A DNA stretch of 38,387 bases from Caballeronia sp. BR00000012568055 (lineage in GTDB: Bacteria > Pseudomonadota > Gammaproteobacteria > Burkholderiales > Burkholderiaceae): assembly GCF_029439455.1 (NCBI RefSeq), contig NZ_JAQFVG010000253.1, positions 1 to 38,387 on the forward strand, written 5' to 3'. A program made the position numbers and the translations under genes. The notes below the pieces were generated by a model. It saw only the letters and a list, made by a program, of their open reading frames with translations, searched no databases and was not told the DNA's origin. Positions 7,944 through 16,244 of this stretch are shown piece by piece; the first letter of the stretch is position 1, and each line of letters starts with the position of its first letter.

Positions 7944-8143
7944 TGCTGAGCCCACACGAATTCGCCACGCTGATGCTGGTGCGCAGCCTGCCCGAGCAAG
8001 TCGATATGACGCGCGCCGAACTGGATACGCTGCTCGATTCGCAATTTATCGCGCTGGAGCATGGTCGTCATCTCAAGCTCACGGCAGCCGGCGAACGGCT
8101 GCTCGAAGCGGCCACGCATATGGAGCGAAAGCTGCCGCAATAA
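7943..8143 (+). CDS. Small winged-helix-like protein, translationally coupled
   Basis: Encodes 66 residues. Its ATG overlaps the TAA of the preceding gene (TAATG), which indicates translational coupling. The sequence (FATLMLVRSLPEQVDMTRAELDTLLDSQFI, then LKLTAAGERLLEAA in outline) has the helix-helix-wing pattern and the 'LTAAGERLL' phrase common in small winged-helix DNA-binding proteins. No membrane segment is present. With the sigma factor and the small membrane protein it forms a compact three-gene unit, but its target is unknown. Confidence 0.65.
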   Translation: MLSPHEFATLMLVRSLPEQVDMTRAELDTLLDSQFIALEHGRHLKLTAAGERLLEAATHMERKLPQ

Positions 8144-8188
8144 ACGGTTGATATCATCAAGCGGTTCTTTATCGACTCTTCGATTTTT

Positions 8189-9967
8189 ATGGCTGCTTCT
8201 TCGTCCCGCGTCGGTCCGCTTTTCGCTTTGGTGCCTTTTCTCAAGCCCTATGCGGGCCGATGGGCGCTCGCGTTCCTTGCATTGGTGACATCGGCGGGCG
8301 CGACGCTGGCCTTGCCGATGGCGTTCCGCTATCTGATCGATCGCGGTTTCGCCACGGGTGACCGTACGCATATCGACCGCTATTTCATCGCGCTGTTTAT
8401 CGTCTCGCTTATTCTCGCGGGCGCAACGGCGCTGCGTTTCTACTGGGTTTCATGGCTCGGCGAGCGCGTGACCGCCGACTTGCGGCGCGCGGTCTACGAC
8501 CACATCATGCGGATGAGTCCGCAGTTCTTTGAAATCACGCAGACCGGCGAAGTGCTGTCGCGTCTGACGACGGATACGACGCTGATTCAAACCGTCGTCG
8601 GTACGAGTTTGTCGCTTGGGTTGCGCAATGCCTTGCTGACTATTGGCGGTATCGCGATGCTGGTGATGACGAGCGCGGCGCTGTCCGCGTACATCATCGC
8701 AGTCCTGATCATCGTGGTTGCGCCAATTGTCTTCTTCGGGCGGCGCGTGCGGCGTCTGTCGCGCGCGAGTCAGGACAAGGTGGCGAATGCGAGCGCGCTG
8801 GCCGGCGAGACGCTCAACGCCATGCCAACTGTGCAGTCGTACACGCAAGAGCAATACGAAGCGAAACGCTTCGGCGCAGCGGTGGAAACGGCCTTTGAAA
8901 CCGCGCTCACGCGCATTCGCGCGCGCGCGGGGCTGACGGCGGTGGTGATCGTATTTGTGTTCGCGGCGATCGTCTACGTGCTGTGGCTCGGCGCGCAAGC
9001 CGTGCTCGCCGGACAGATGACGGCCGGGCAACTTTCGCAGTTCATTCTGTACGCAGTATTTACGGCGGGCGCGGTCGGCGCGCTCGCGGAAGTGTGGGGC
9101 GATTTGCAACGCGCGGCAGGCGCGACGGATCGGCTGATGCAATTGCTGGCGGCAGAGTCGCCTGTGACCGAGCCTGAAGTGACGTTGCCCATGCCATCCA
9201 CCGGCGATGGTATTCGCTTCGATAATGTCAGCTTCGCGTATCCATCACGCGCGGCTATACCGGCGCTTTCCGGCTTCTCGTTCGATGTGCGTCCGGGCGA
9301 GCATGTCGCGCTTGTCGGGCCTTCGGGCGCGGGCAAGACCACGCTGTTTCAATTGCTGCTGCGCTTCTACGATCCGCAATCCGGCAGCATTCTGATCAAC
9401 GGGGTATCGACACGGCAGATGTCGTTCGGCGTCCTGCGCAATGCAATCGGTGTCGTATTGCAGGACTCGGTGATCTTCTCCGGCAGCGTGCTCGACAATA
9501 TCCGTTATGGCATGCCGGAGGCGACGCTCGCGCAAGTGCAGCACGCAGCGGATATGGCCGCTGCTGCGGGCTTTATCGAACAGCTTCCGGAAGGATATGA
9601 CACGTTTCTCGGCGAGCGAGGCGTGAGGCTTTCCGGCGGACAGCGCCAGCGTATTGCCATTGCGCGGGCGATTCTGCGCAATCCGCCCATCCTGCTGCTC
9701 GACGAAGCCACCAGCGCGCTCGATGCCGCCAGCGAACGGCTCGTGCAAACTGCGCTGGACAATGCCGCGCAGAATCGCACGACGATTGTGATTGCGCATC
9801 GGCTGGCGACGGTGCAGCGCGCGGATCGGATCGTGGTGCTGGATCACGGGCGGATTGTCGCGCAGGGCAAGCACGCGGAGTTGCTGCAAAGTTCGCGGCT
9901 CTATGCACAGCTTGCGGCCTTGCAGTTCGGCAATCCACTCGACGCGGTACCCCACGTCAACGCGTGA
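8189..9967 (+). CDS. ABC exporter, fused membrane and ATPase domains
   Basis: Encodes 592 residues with the half-transporter layout of the MsbA/LmrA group. An N-terminal six-helix transmembrane domain (about 10-320) is followed by a nucleotide-binding domain (about 345-580). Walker A is GPSGAGKTT, the Q-loop is VLQDSVIFSGS, the signature is LSGGQRQRIAIARAI, Walker B is ILLLDEATSALD and the switch histidine is in IVIAHRL. All ATPase residues are intact, so it should be active as a homodimer. The substrate cannot be read from sequence; lipid, drug or peptide export are options. It is 45 nt downstream of the coupled small genes and may be cotranscribed with them. Confidence 0.9.
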   Translation: MAASSSRVGPLFALVPFLKPYAGRWALAFLALVTSAGATLALPMAFRYLIDRGFATGDRTHIDRYFIALFIVSLILAGATALRFYWVSWLGERVTADLRRAVYDHIMRMSPQFFEITQTGEVLSRLTTDTTLIQTVVGTSLSLGLRNALLTIGGIAMLVMTSAALSAYIIAVLIIVVAPIVFFGRRVRRLSRASQDKVANASALAGETLNAMPTVQSYTQEQYEAKRFGAAVETAFETALTRIRARAGLTAVVIVFVFAAIVYVLWLGAQAVLAGQMTAGQLSQFILYAVFTAGAVGALAEVWGDLQRAAGATDRLMQLLAAESPVTEPEVTLPMPSTGDGIRFDNVSFAYPSRAAIPALSGFSFDVRPGEHVALVGPSGAGKTTLFQLLLRFYDPQSGSILINGVSTRQMSFGVLRNAIGVVLQDSVIFSGSVLDNIRYGMPEATLAQVQHAADMAAAAGFIEQLPEGYDTFLGERGVRLSGGQRQRIAIARAILRNPPILLLDEATSALDAASERLVQTALDNAAQNRTTIVIAHRLATVQRADRIVVLDHGRIVAQGKHAELLQSSRLYAQLAALQFGNPLDAVPHVNA

Positions 9968-10013
9968 ACCTTCATAATGCATCGGCTAAATCAACATCAA
10001 CATGGAGAAGTCG

Positions 10014-10775
10014 ATGCTGCTGTCTGAACAAAACGTACTTGTCACCGGCGGCGCGCGCGGGCTTGGTGCGGCGATTACCGAAGCGCTCGCACGCGAAGGC
10101 GCGAATGTGGTGATCAATTATCGGCGCAGCGAAGCGCAGGCTCATGCGCTGGTCGAACAGTTAGGATCGCGCGTGATTGCGGTGCAGGCCGATATTACCG
10201 ACGCTACATCCGTCGCGCGTTTGTTCGATGAAGCCCGCGCGAAAACCGGCCGTCCCATTCACGCAGTGGTCAATAACGCGTTGGCCGATTTCCGCTTCGA
10301 TGGCGATGCGCGCCCGAAGCTCGGCGATATCGAATGGACGCGTTTTCAGCAGCAGATCGACGGTGCGTTGAAGGGCGCGCTGAACACGATTCAAGCCGCG
10401 CTGCCCGCGATGCGCGAGGCGGGTTTCGGACGCATTGTGAACGTCGGGACTAACCTGTTCCAGAACCCGGTGGTGCCGTATCACGACTACACGGCGGCGA
10501 AAGCGGCTTTGCTGGCGTTGACGCGCACGGCATCGAACGATCTGGGGCCGGACGGCATCACGGTGAATATGGTGTCGGGCGGATTGCTCCGTACGACCGA
10601 TGCCAGCAGCGCCACGCCCGAAGCCGTGTTCGATATGATCGCGGGCTTCACGCCGCTGCGCCGCGTCACCACGCCCGCCGAATTCGCCGATGCGGTGCTG
10701 TTCTTTCTCTCACCGTGGGCGCGCGCGGTGACGGGGCAGAATCTGGTGGTGGATGGAGGGCTGGTGAAGGGGTGA
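10014..10775 (+). CDS. SDR-family oxidoreductase, FabG-like
   Basis: Encodes 253 residues from MLLSEQNVLV. GGAG lies 6-8 nt before this ATG, so it is preferred to an ATG 12 nt upstream that lacks a site. Motifs are TGGARGLG (cofactor loop), VVNNALADF (an NNA variant of NNAG), the YHDYTAAKAA catalytic YxxxK and the C-terminal VTGQNLVVDGG of FabG-like reductases. The family reduces 3-oxoacyl thioesters or related ketones with NAD(P)H; the actual substrate is unknown. It lies 46 nt after the ABC exporter on the same strand. Confidence 0.85.
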   Translation: MLLSEQNVLVTGGARGLGAAITEALAREGANVVINYRRSEAQAHALVEQLGSRVIAVQADITDATSVARLFDEARAKTGRPIHAVVNNALADFRFDGDARPKLGDIEWTRFQQQIDGALKGALNTIQAALPAMREAGFGRIVNVGTNLFQNPVVPYHDYTAAKAALLALTRTASNDLGPDGITVNMVSGGLLRTTDASSATPEAVFDMIAGFTPLRRVTTPAEFADAVLFFLSPWARAVTGQNLVVDGGLVKG

Positions 10776-10853
10776 TCTTGTAACTTCATTGCCTTAAAAC
10801 CGAACCATGTCACACGAAAAGCTTCCAATAAACACTCACACCGGGAGCGACTC

Positions 10854-11603
10854 ATGGCGAACAACGTTTATGTGGCATTCAAGGGCACGGTCAAACTGGG
10901 CGTGCCGTTTCTCGACGGCTATAAAGGCGATCCGCACTATGTAATCTCGAGCGAAGACCCGAGCGGCAACGAATTTCGCATCGTGACCAATGTGAAGTCG
11001 GATAGCTCGCTCGCGGGCGCGGCGGGCTATAACGTGCTGTATGTCTGGAACCAATATTTTCAGCATCCGATGACCGCCGATCTCGACACGCTCGCGCCTG
11101 GCGTAGCAACGTCGAATTTTCCTAAGCTCGATTACGTGCACGACAAGCGACTCGTCGATCTCACCGCCATGCGGCCCATTCCGCTCGACACGAAAGACGA
11201 GAAGAACGATATCAACGCGCTGCTCAACGAGATGCTGACGCTGGATATGTCGGCAGACGGCATCGACTATGTTTATCCGACGCCCACGTATAGCGACAAC
11301 CGGCTGGGCTGGAAGCCGACGAAAGACGTCACCGTATATGCGTTCGGCTTTCTGTTCGAACCGAAGCACGATGGCCTGCATGAAACGCATATGAATCAGG
11401 GCAACCCGAAGCCTTCGAAGGGCAGTCACGTCAAGGATCATTCGAACGAAAACGGCGTGTTTCAGGACGGCGCGGTGATCGTGGAAGTGGACGGCAAATT
11501 TCAGGCACTGTTCGTCGCGTTTCAGACGCAGCTCGTGCCGACCGATAATCGCGGGCGGCCCATTCCGGGGCAATCGCATCCCATCTTGCAGACGAAGGGT
11601 TGA
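10854..11603 (+). CDS. DUF2278 family protein
   Basis: Encodes 249 residues with the DUF2278 (YukJ-like) pattern. An opening beta-rich segment (YVAFKGTVKLGVPFLDG) precedes HYVISSEDPSGNEFRIVTNVKSD. The later ETHMNQGNPKPSKGSHVKDHSNENGVFQDGAVI region (in outline) contains the conserved HMNQG and DGAVIV motifs. The protein appears cytosolic and soluble. GGGAG lies 7 nt before the ATG. Members of this family have no established function. The gene is probably independent of the SDR, from which it is separated by 78 nt. Confidence 0.8.
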   Translation: MANNVYVAFKGTVKLGVPFLDGYKGDPHYVISSEDPSGNEFRIVTNVKSDSSLAGAAGYNVLYVWNQYFQHPMTADLDTLAPGVATSNFPKLDYVHDKRLVDLTAMRPIPLDTKDEKNDINALLNEMLTLDMSADGIDYVYPTPTYSDNRLGWKPTKDVTVYAFGFLFEPKHDGLHETHMNQGNPKPSKGSHVKDHSNENGVFQDGAVIVEVDGKFQALFVAFQTQLVPTDNRGRPIPGQSHPILQTKG

Positions 11604-11702
11604 CGCGCTTAATCAGCATGTCATGCTTTCGGCCTAACTTACACTTCGCCTGCTTGGGTTTGGCTTCGATTCCTCAGTAAGCACACGCTCATCGGTCTGA
11701 AG

Positions 11703-11738
11703 CGTCCTCAAGGCATCCTTAATAAATGCCTGAGGACG
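11703..11738. terminator. Strong hairpin after DUF2278 gene
   Basis: CGTCCTCA at 11703-11710 pairs with TGAGGACG at 11731-11738. It is extended by GGCAT (11712-11716) with ATGCC (11726-11730) around a single bulged A, leaving a 9-nt loop. The 13-bp stem lies 100 nt after the DUF2278 stop. There is no T-run, so it may be a Rho-dependent 3' end or an mRNA-stabilising structure rather than an intrinsic terminator. Confidence 0.45.
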
Positions 11739-11759
11739 TCGGGATCGCTCGCCCTAAAA

Positions 11760-11924
11760 ATGACAACGTCAATCTATTCTCCGCTGACGCTAAGCCTTAA
11801 TGTTGATCAAAACAACATCGTGGCGTTATTGCTGATTGGCGTCGGCGTAGTCGGTATTTTCGGTATTTTCACCGTAAGGCGCGTGCTGCAATTCGTGATG
11901 AGACTCGGCGCCGACATGCGTTGA
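11760..11924 (+). CDS. Predicted 54-residue single-pass membrane protein
   Basis: A short frame from ATG 11760 to TGA 11922-11924 encoding 54 residues. After a polar N-terminus it has one strong hydrophobic helix (IVALLLIGVGVVGIFGIF, about residues 21-38), then a basic juxtamembrane segment (TVRRVLQFVMR). This order suggests an N-out, C-in small inner-membrane protein. No good Shine-Dalgarno is visible. Support comes from the coherent topology and the sense codon bias. It has no recognised family, and it ends just before the next small gene. Confidence 0.45.
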   Translation: MTTSIYSPLTLSLNVDQNNIVALLLIGVGVVGIFGIFTVRRVLQFVMRLGADMR

Positions 11925-11977
11925 ACAATCCTGTTCCTTGTTACGATGACCGCTTACGCGTGTTATCGGAATCGATC

Positions 11978-12250
11978 ATGGAACAGGAAGACTACGAAAC
12001 GGCGATCAGGCAACTCCGCGCGGCGGCGGAACTGGTAGCGGCGGGCGTATCGGAAAATGAGCGGATGAATGCGCAGGGCGTGCGCGCTTTCTTCATGATG
12101 AAAGAAGCGCGTGTGCATGAAGCGAACCGCACGCAAACATCGAACGATGATCTGTTCCGGGCTACGGCATCGGCGGCGCTGGAGATGGCGGGGCGCAAGG
12201 AATATCTCGCGGCGGCAGCGCTTCTGGAACAGGCGCGTTCACTGATATGA
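11978..12250 (+). CDS. Small helical protein of unknown function
   Basis: Encodes 90 residues from MEQEDYETAIRQ; an in-frame TTG start at 11921 is possible but overlaps the previous stop. The sequence is almost wholly helical and alanine-rich. Two similar halves, DYETAIRQLRAAAELV and KEYLAAAALLEQARSLI, recall a degenerate TPR-like hairpin. There is no signal peptide. GGAATCG before the ATG is a weak ribosome binding site. I do not recognise the family. It may be cotranscribed with the preceding 54-residue protein. Confidence 0.5.
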   Translation: MEQEDYETAIRQLRAAAELVAAGVSENERMNAQGVRAFFMMKEARVHEANRTQTSNDDLFRATASAALEMAGRKEYLAAAALLEQARSLI

Positions 12251-12302
12251 ATGTGACGCGGGACGCGTCGGGCGCGTCCCGCTCATTCACGTCGAACTCA
12301 CA

Positions 12303-14414
12303 TCAAATGGCTTTAGTGACTGGCGCAATCGCGGCCGGATCGGTCGTGCTGGCTTTGCCCGTTTCGACGTGCCCGGCAATGCGGCGCAGCCACGCGCCAT
12401 TGCCCGTCACTGTGAACGACAGGTCATACCAATTCGCACTGCACGAGAGATCGAAGTGCGCCTCCACCGTTTTGCCCGCGGTCACGCTGATGTTCTGCGG
12501 TGCCTGAGCGTAAGCATTGTCGGCAGCGGTGACCGTCAGCGTCGACGTTCCCGTGTTGGCGACCGCGACATACACGTTGCCGTTCGCGACGTCATAGCAC
12601 GTGGTGATTTCCGGATGCGCGGCAGCACCGGCTGTTGACGAACCTTGCAGGCGGCGGAAGAAGCCGTTCGGACCGTAGACGTTGACCGCGTAATTGCCGT
12701 TGGCATCGAGTGTCCATGTATCGGAAAGCTGCTTGCCTGCTTCGACCGTGTAGTGACGCGGCGTGGCGGTCGGATCGGCCGTATAGACCCAGAAATGCGC
12801 GCCTTGTTTGCCCGTATTTGCGAACGTAACGACATAACCGCCCGACTGCAACTGGCCGTTGACGTGCAGTTCATACGGCACCGCGCGCGCGGGACGTGTG
12901 CCGGTTTCCTGTGCCTCGACGGTTTGCGCGGCGCTCGCAGCGGGCGCGGTCTGCGAGGTCGTGCGCGCGCACTGCTGATCCGCCTGCGTGATGTATGTCG
13001 ATGTGTTCGGCAAACTCGGAAAGCTCGGGTCCGATGCGCTGAAATCGAGCGCCGTCGTCAGATCGCCGCACACGGCGCGACGCCATGGCGAGATATTCGG
13101 CTCCTGTACGCCGAAGCGTTTTTCGATGAATTGCAGCACCGACGTGTGATCGAACACTTGCGAGCTGACATAGCCGCCGCGCGACCATGGTGAGACCACG
13201 AACATCGGTACGCGCGGTCCGAGGCCGTAGGGAAGATTGTCGGCGGTGTACGTGCCTTGCTGCGCGGACGTCACCAGCGTGTGACGTTCGAGCGTGATAT
13301 CGACCGTGCTCGCGCCGGTGTTCGGCAGCGTGGGCGCTTGCGGCGGCACCATATGATCGAAGGAGCCATCGTTCTCGTCGTACATGATGAAGAGAACGGT
13401 TTTGCTCCACACGTCCGGATTCGATGTCAGGGCATCGAGAATGGTCGCGATATAGTTCGCGCCGTACAGCGGCGTGAACTTGGGATGCTCGGAATACGCG
13501 GCGGGCGGCAGCAGCCACGACACTTGCGGCAGATTGCCGGCCTGCACATCGGCCTTCAATTGCGTGAGATTGCGCGTGCTCATGCCGCGATTGGCCAGCG
13601 ACGAACCCGCTGGCGCATTCACGAAGTTCTGAAAGCACGCGAGCATATTGGTGCCGTAATTGCCCGTGTAGTTATCGAAACCAGTGCCTTGCTGATACAC
13701 CTGCCACGACACACCCGCCGTTTCCAGACGCTCGGGATACGTGGTCCACGTGAAGGGATTGAGCTTGATGGTATCGAACTGATTGTCGATATAGTCGATA
13801 TTGTCCAGCAGCGGCCCGCCGCCGGTGCCGAGCGGATCGACCATGCCGGTCATCAGATACATGCGGTTCGGGTGCGTGTTGCCGGGAATCGAGCAGAAGT
13901 AGTGATCGCACACCGTGAAGGCATCGGCGAGCGCGTAGTGGAACGGAATGTCCGCGCGCGTGTGATAGCCCATCGTCATATTGGTCTTTTGCGCGGCCCA
14001 TTTGTCACCGCGTCCACCGTCGATCGCGCCGTGCGTGGTCGCCCACGTATGCGGCAAGCCGCCAATACACTGCGCGTTCACCGCCGAGTTCGTGGTGTCG
14101 TAACGGAACGGCGCGATCACCTTGGTCGGGTCTTCCTGACGCGGCTGGAACCAGACCGGCTGACCGTTCGGCAGCGTCAGTGGAAAGCGGTCGTTATAGC
14201 CACGCACGCCGTTCAAATGACCGAGGTAGTGATCGAACGAGCGGTTTTCCTGCATAAATACTACGATGTGCTGAACATCCTGAATCGTACCCGTGACCGT
14301 GCTCGGTTCGATGGCGAGTGCGCGACGGATCGCATCGGGAAACAGCGCAGTGGCGGACGCACCGGCGAGGCCAGCGGAGAGCTTCAGAAAGTTGCGGCGG
14401 GATTGAGTGACCAT
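12303..14414 (-). CDS. plcN: Phosphocholine-specific phospholipase C
   Basis: Encodes 703 residues, the usual length of acid-phosphatase-superfamily phospholipases C of Pseudomonas and Burkholderia. The N-terminus (SRRNFLKLSAGLAG) is a twin-arginine signal peptide, so the folded enzyme is exported by Tat. The phosphoesterase domain (about 45-460) begins with the diagnostic MQENRSFDHYLGHLNGVRG region and contains MYDENDGSFDHMVPP and the late SPWSRGGYVSS. The C-terminal part (about 510-690) has two DUF756-type beta domains. It hydrolyses phosphatidylcholine and possibly sphingomyelin, releasing phosphocholine. A small lipoprotein gene lies 48 nt upstream on the same strand. The exact paralogue (PlcN, PlcH or another) is not certain. 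Confidence 0.9.
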   Translation of the reverse strand: MVTQSRRNFLKLSAGLAGASATALFPDAIRRALAIEPSTVTGTIQDVQHIVVFMQENRSFDHYLGHLNGVRGYNDRFPLTLPNGQPVWFQPRQEDPTKVIAPFRYDTTNSAVNAQCIGGLPHTWATTHGAIDGGRGDKWAAQKTNMTMGYHTRADIPFHYALADAFTVCDHYFCSIPGNTHPNRMYLMTGMVDPLGTGGGPLLDNIDYIDNQFDTIKLNPFTWTTYPERLETAGVSWQVYQQGTGFDNYTGNYGTNMLACFQNFVNAPAGSSLANRGMSTRNLTQLKADVQAGNLPQVSWLLPPAAYSEHPKFTPLYGANYIATILDALTSNPDVWSKTVLFIMYDENDGSFDHMVPPQAPTLPNTGASTVDITLERHTLVTSAQQGTYTADNLPYGLGPRVPMFVVSPWSRGGYVSSQVFDHTSVLQFIEKRFGVQEPNISPWRRAVCGDLTTALDFSASDPSFPSLPNTSTYITQADQQCARTTSQTAPAASAAQTVEAQETGTRPARAVPYELHVNGQLQSGGYVVTFANTGKQGAHFWVYTADPTATPRHYTVEAGKQLSDTWTLDANGNYAVNVYGPNGFFRRLQGSSTAGAAAHPEITTCYDVANGNVYVAVANTGTSTLTVTAADNAYAQAPQNISVTAGKTVEAHFDLSCSANWYDLSFTVTGNGAWLRRIAGHVETGKASTTDPAAIAPVTKAI

Positions 14415-14462
14415 GAGCGTCTTGTCGAGGTTGATCGGCTTGCGTTGACGTTGTGTCGTGCT

Positions 14463-14651
14463 TCAGGACTTGGGTTGCACGAAGCCGGGCGGGCAATGCA
14501 TGTTGGCGTCCGCGACCGCAGCATTTCCGCACGCTGCCTTGGCGGTGGGCGTAGGCGTGGACGAATCGGAATCGCCGTGACAAGCGCTGAGCGTGACCGC
14601 GAGTGCCTGAATGCCGATCAGCATCAGGAGCCGAAGAACCGGCGTCTGCAT
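14463..14651 (-). CDS. Small lipoprotein upstream of phospholipase C
   Basis: Encodes 62 residues. A signal peptide ends in the lipobox LSAC with the lipidated cysteine at residue 24. It is followed by a short Ser/Thr/Pro linker and a compact C-terminal stretch with two cysteines (AACGNAAVADANMHCPPGF) that could form a disulfide. GGAG sits 9 nt before the ATG. It is read in the same direction as the phospholipase gene 48 nt downstream and is probably in its operon, perhaps as an export or surface accessory. That role is inferred from position only. Confidence 0.6.
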   Translation of the reverse strand: MQTPVLRLLMLIGIQALAVTLSACHGDSDSSTPTPTAKAACGNAAVADANMHCPPGFVQPKS

Positions 14652-14807
14652 GGAAGTTTCTCCGTTGTGAGGGCGGCAGACGCGGATGCGCGTCCGTCAT
14701 CGGCAAGCATGAATAGGCCGATGCGGGCGAACAGTAATTTCCGAATGTTACAGACCAGTGTCCAAGCTCGATGAAGGCTTGTTTATAGGGTTTTTTGTAG
14801 GGATATA

Positions 14808-14837
14808 GAAAGAAAAAGACGCCCGTGAAGGCGTCTT
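14808..14837 (-). terminator. Intrinsic terminator of the YXWGXW lipoprotein gene
   Basis: On the minus strand AAGACGCC pairs with GGCGTCTT around a 6-nt loop (arms at 14816-14823 and 14830-14837). The hairpin is followed by a T-rich tract (TTTTTCTTTC). It lies about 25 nt after the stop of the minus-strand gene at 14860. Confidence 0.85.
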
Positions 14838-14859
14838 GGAGATTGAAAAAGCTTAAGGC

Positions 14860-15192
14860 TCAGGAAGCCCAGTGACCTTCGATCCAGGCCCAGCCACCAC
14901 CGCGTTCGGCCCAATGTCCCGGCACCCAGTGATAACCCACGCGTACTTCTTTCCAGTGACCCGGTTCCCAGACATAGTCGCCATGCGCCCACTTCCAATG
15001 GCCGTTCACCCAGACGAAGCCGGGACGCGGAGGCGGCGGCGCTTCGGCGCGGGGCGCTGGCGGTGCTACTCTGACGACTTCTGGTTGCGCAGGTTCGACC
15101 ACGCATGCGGCAAGGCTCAGACTCAGCGTTGCTGCGGCAAGCACGCTCGCCATCATTCGATATGCGCGTCGCCCGTTCTCGTATGTCTTCAA
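14860..15192 (-). CDS. YXWGXW-repeat lipoprotein
   Basis: Encodes 110 residues from a TTG start with AAAGGAG 8 nt upstream; no ATG start fits as well. A signal peptide ends in the lipobox LAAC. A proline-rich linker (APPAPRAEAPPPPRP) is followed by four aromatic repeats of the form G-x-W-x-x-G-H-W (FVWVNGHWKW, YVWEPGHWKE, YHWVPGHWAE, WAWIEGHWAS). This is the YXWGXW repeat family of surface lipoproteins, whose function is unsettled. It has its own intrinsic terminator and looks monocistronic. Confidence 0.8.
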   Translation of the reverse strand: MKTYENGRRAYRMMASVLAAATLSLSLAACVVEPAQPEVVRVAPPAPRAEAPPPPRPGFVWVNGHWKWAHGDYVWEPGHWKEVRVGYHWVPGHWAERGGGWAWIEGHWAS

Positions 15193-15357
15193 GTCGTTTT
15201 CTCCTTTTATTGATTCCACTTTTCTCAAGAGCAACAGCGATGCCGCTCTGCTGTTTAAACGGCTAAAGTAGGCATCGCGTTGATGATTCTTTTGTAACAA
15301 ATACTTTGGGATGTCGCGTAAGAGAAAACCAATCAAAAGAAAGAAAAAGGAATAAAC

Positions 15358-16242
15358 GTGAAAGGCTTTTTCAATTGGAAATTCGCTAAGAAAATAATGG
15401 CGGTTAGCGCATTTTTCTTAGCGGTGATGCCGTGTTCTCAAGCGCAGACCGTGGTGCATTTTCCTTCGTTCGATGGTCCGCCCGCCACGCAACTCGACGC
15501 TTATCTTTTCGATGTCGCTACACCGGGCACGCACCCGGCAATGGTATTTCTGCATGGCTGCGGCGGCATGTTCAATCGACATACCGGCAAAATAGATTCG
15601 CGCAGCACGGACTGGGCACAGCGATTCAACGCGCTCGGCATCGCGGTATTGATGGTCGATAGTCTCGGCCCGCGCCAGCATGGTCAGATGTGCGCGCCCT
15701 CTACCTTCGATGGTGATATCTATCGCGCGCGCTCGCAGGATGCGTATGCGGCGCTGGCGTATCTGCAGAGCCTGCCGCAGATACGTGCGGATCGGATCGG
15801 CGTGATTGGCTGGTCACAAGGCGGTGGCGCTTTGCTCAACACCATACGTGCGAGCAGTCCCGCGCGTCCGGTGCCCATGCAGCACGCCGATTTTCGCGCC
15901 GCCGTGGCGTTCTATCCCGCGAGTTGCCGACGTGCTATGCAAGGTTCGCCGTGGGCGAGTCCCGTGCCCCTGCTCGTGCTGATCGGCGAGAAAGATGTGT
16001 GGACGCCTTTGCCGCCTTGCGTCGAATTGATGAGTACGCCAGCGCAAGGCACGCAGGTTACGCTTCATACGTACCCCGACGCTTATCACGATTTCGATTG
16101 GCCCAACATGCGTGTACATGAAGTCCCGGCCTTTACCACGAAGAAAGGCGTCGTGCCGATTGAAGGAACCGATCCGCAAGCGCGTGAAGATGCGTTACAG
16201 CGCGTGCCCGAATTTCTCACGCGCTGGCTGAACGATCGCTAG
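15358..16242 (+). CDS. Secreted dienelactone-hydrolase-like protein
   Basis: Encodes 294 residues from a GTG preceded by AAGGAA. An N-terminal signal peptide (AVSAFFLAVMPCSQAQ) indicates export. The alpha/beta-hydrolase core shows the oxyanion region FLHGCGG, the nucleophile S153 in GVIGWSQGGGALL, an acidic residue in IGEKDVWTPLPPC and the histidine in YPDAYHDFDWP. Classical dienelactone hydrolase has a cysteine nucleophile, whereas this one has serine. It is therefore better seen as a DLH-family esterase of unknown substrate. It is convergent with the cytochrome fusion gene (2-nt gap). Confidence 0.78.
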   Translation: MKGFFNWKFAKKIMAVSAFFLAVMPCSQAQTVVHFPSFDGPPATQLDAYLFDVATPGTHPAMVFLHGCGGMFNRHTGKIDSRSTDWAQRFNALGIAVLMVDSLGPRQHGQMCAPSTFDGDIYRARSQDAYAALAYLQSLPQIRADRIGVIGWSQGGGALLNTIRASSPARPVPMQHADFRAAVAFYPASCRRAMQGSPWASPVPLLVLIGEKDVWTPLPPCVELMSTPAQGTQVTLHTYPDAYHDFDWPNMRVHEVPAFTTKKGVVPIEGTDPQAREDALQRVPEFLTRWLNDR

Positions 16243-16244
16243 GC

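Noticed and set aside
13257..14774. 505-codon plus-strand frame opposite phospholipase C
   Set aside because: Composition is that of an antisense shadow and the opposite strand encodes a full, well-recognised enzyme.
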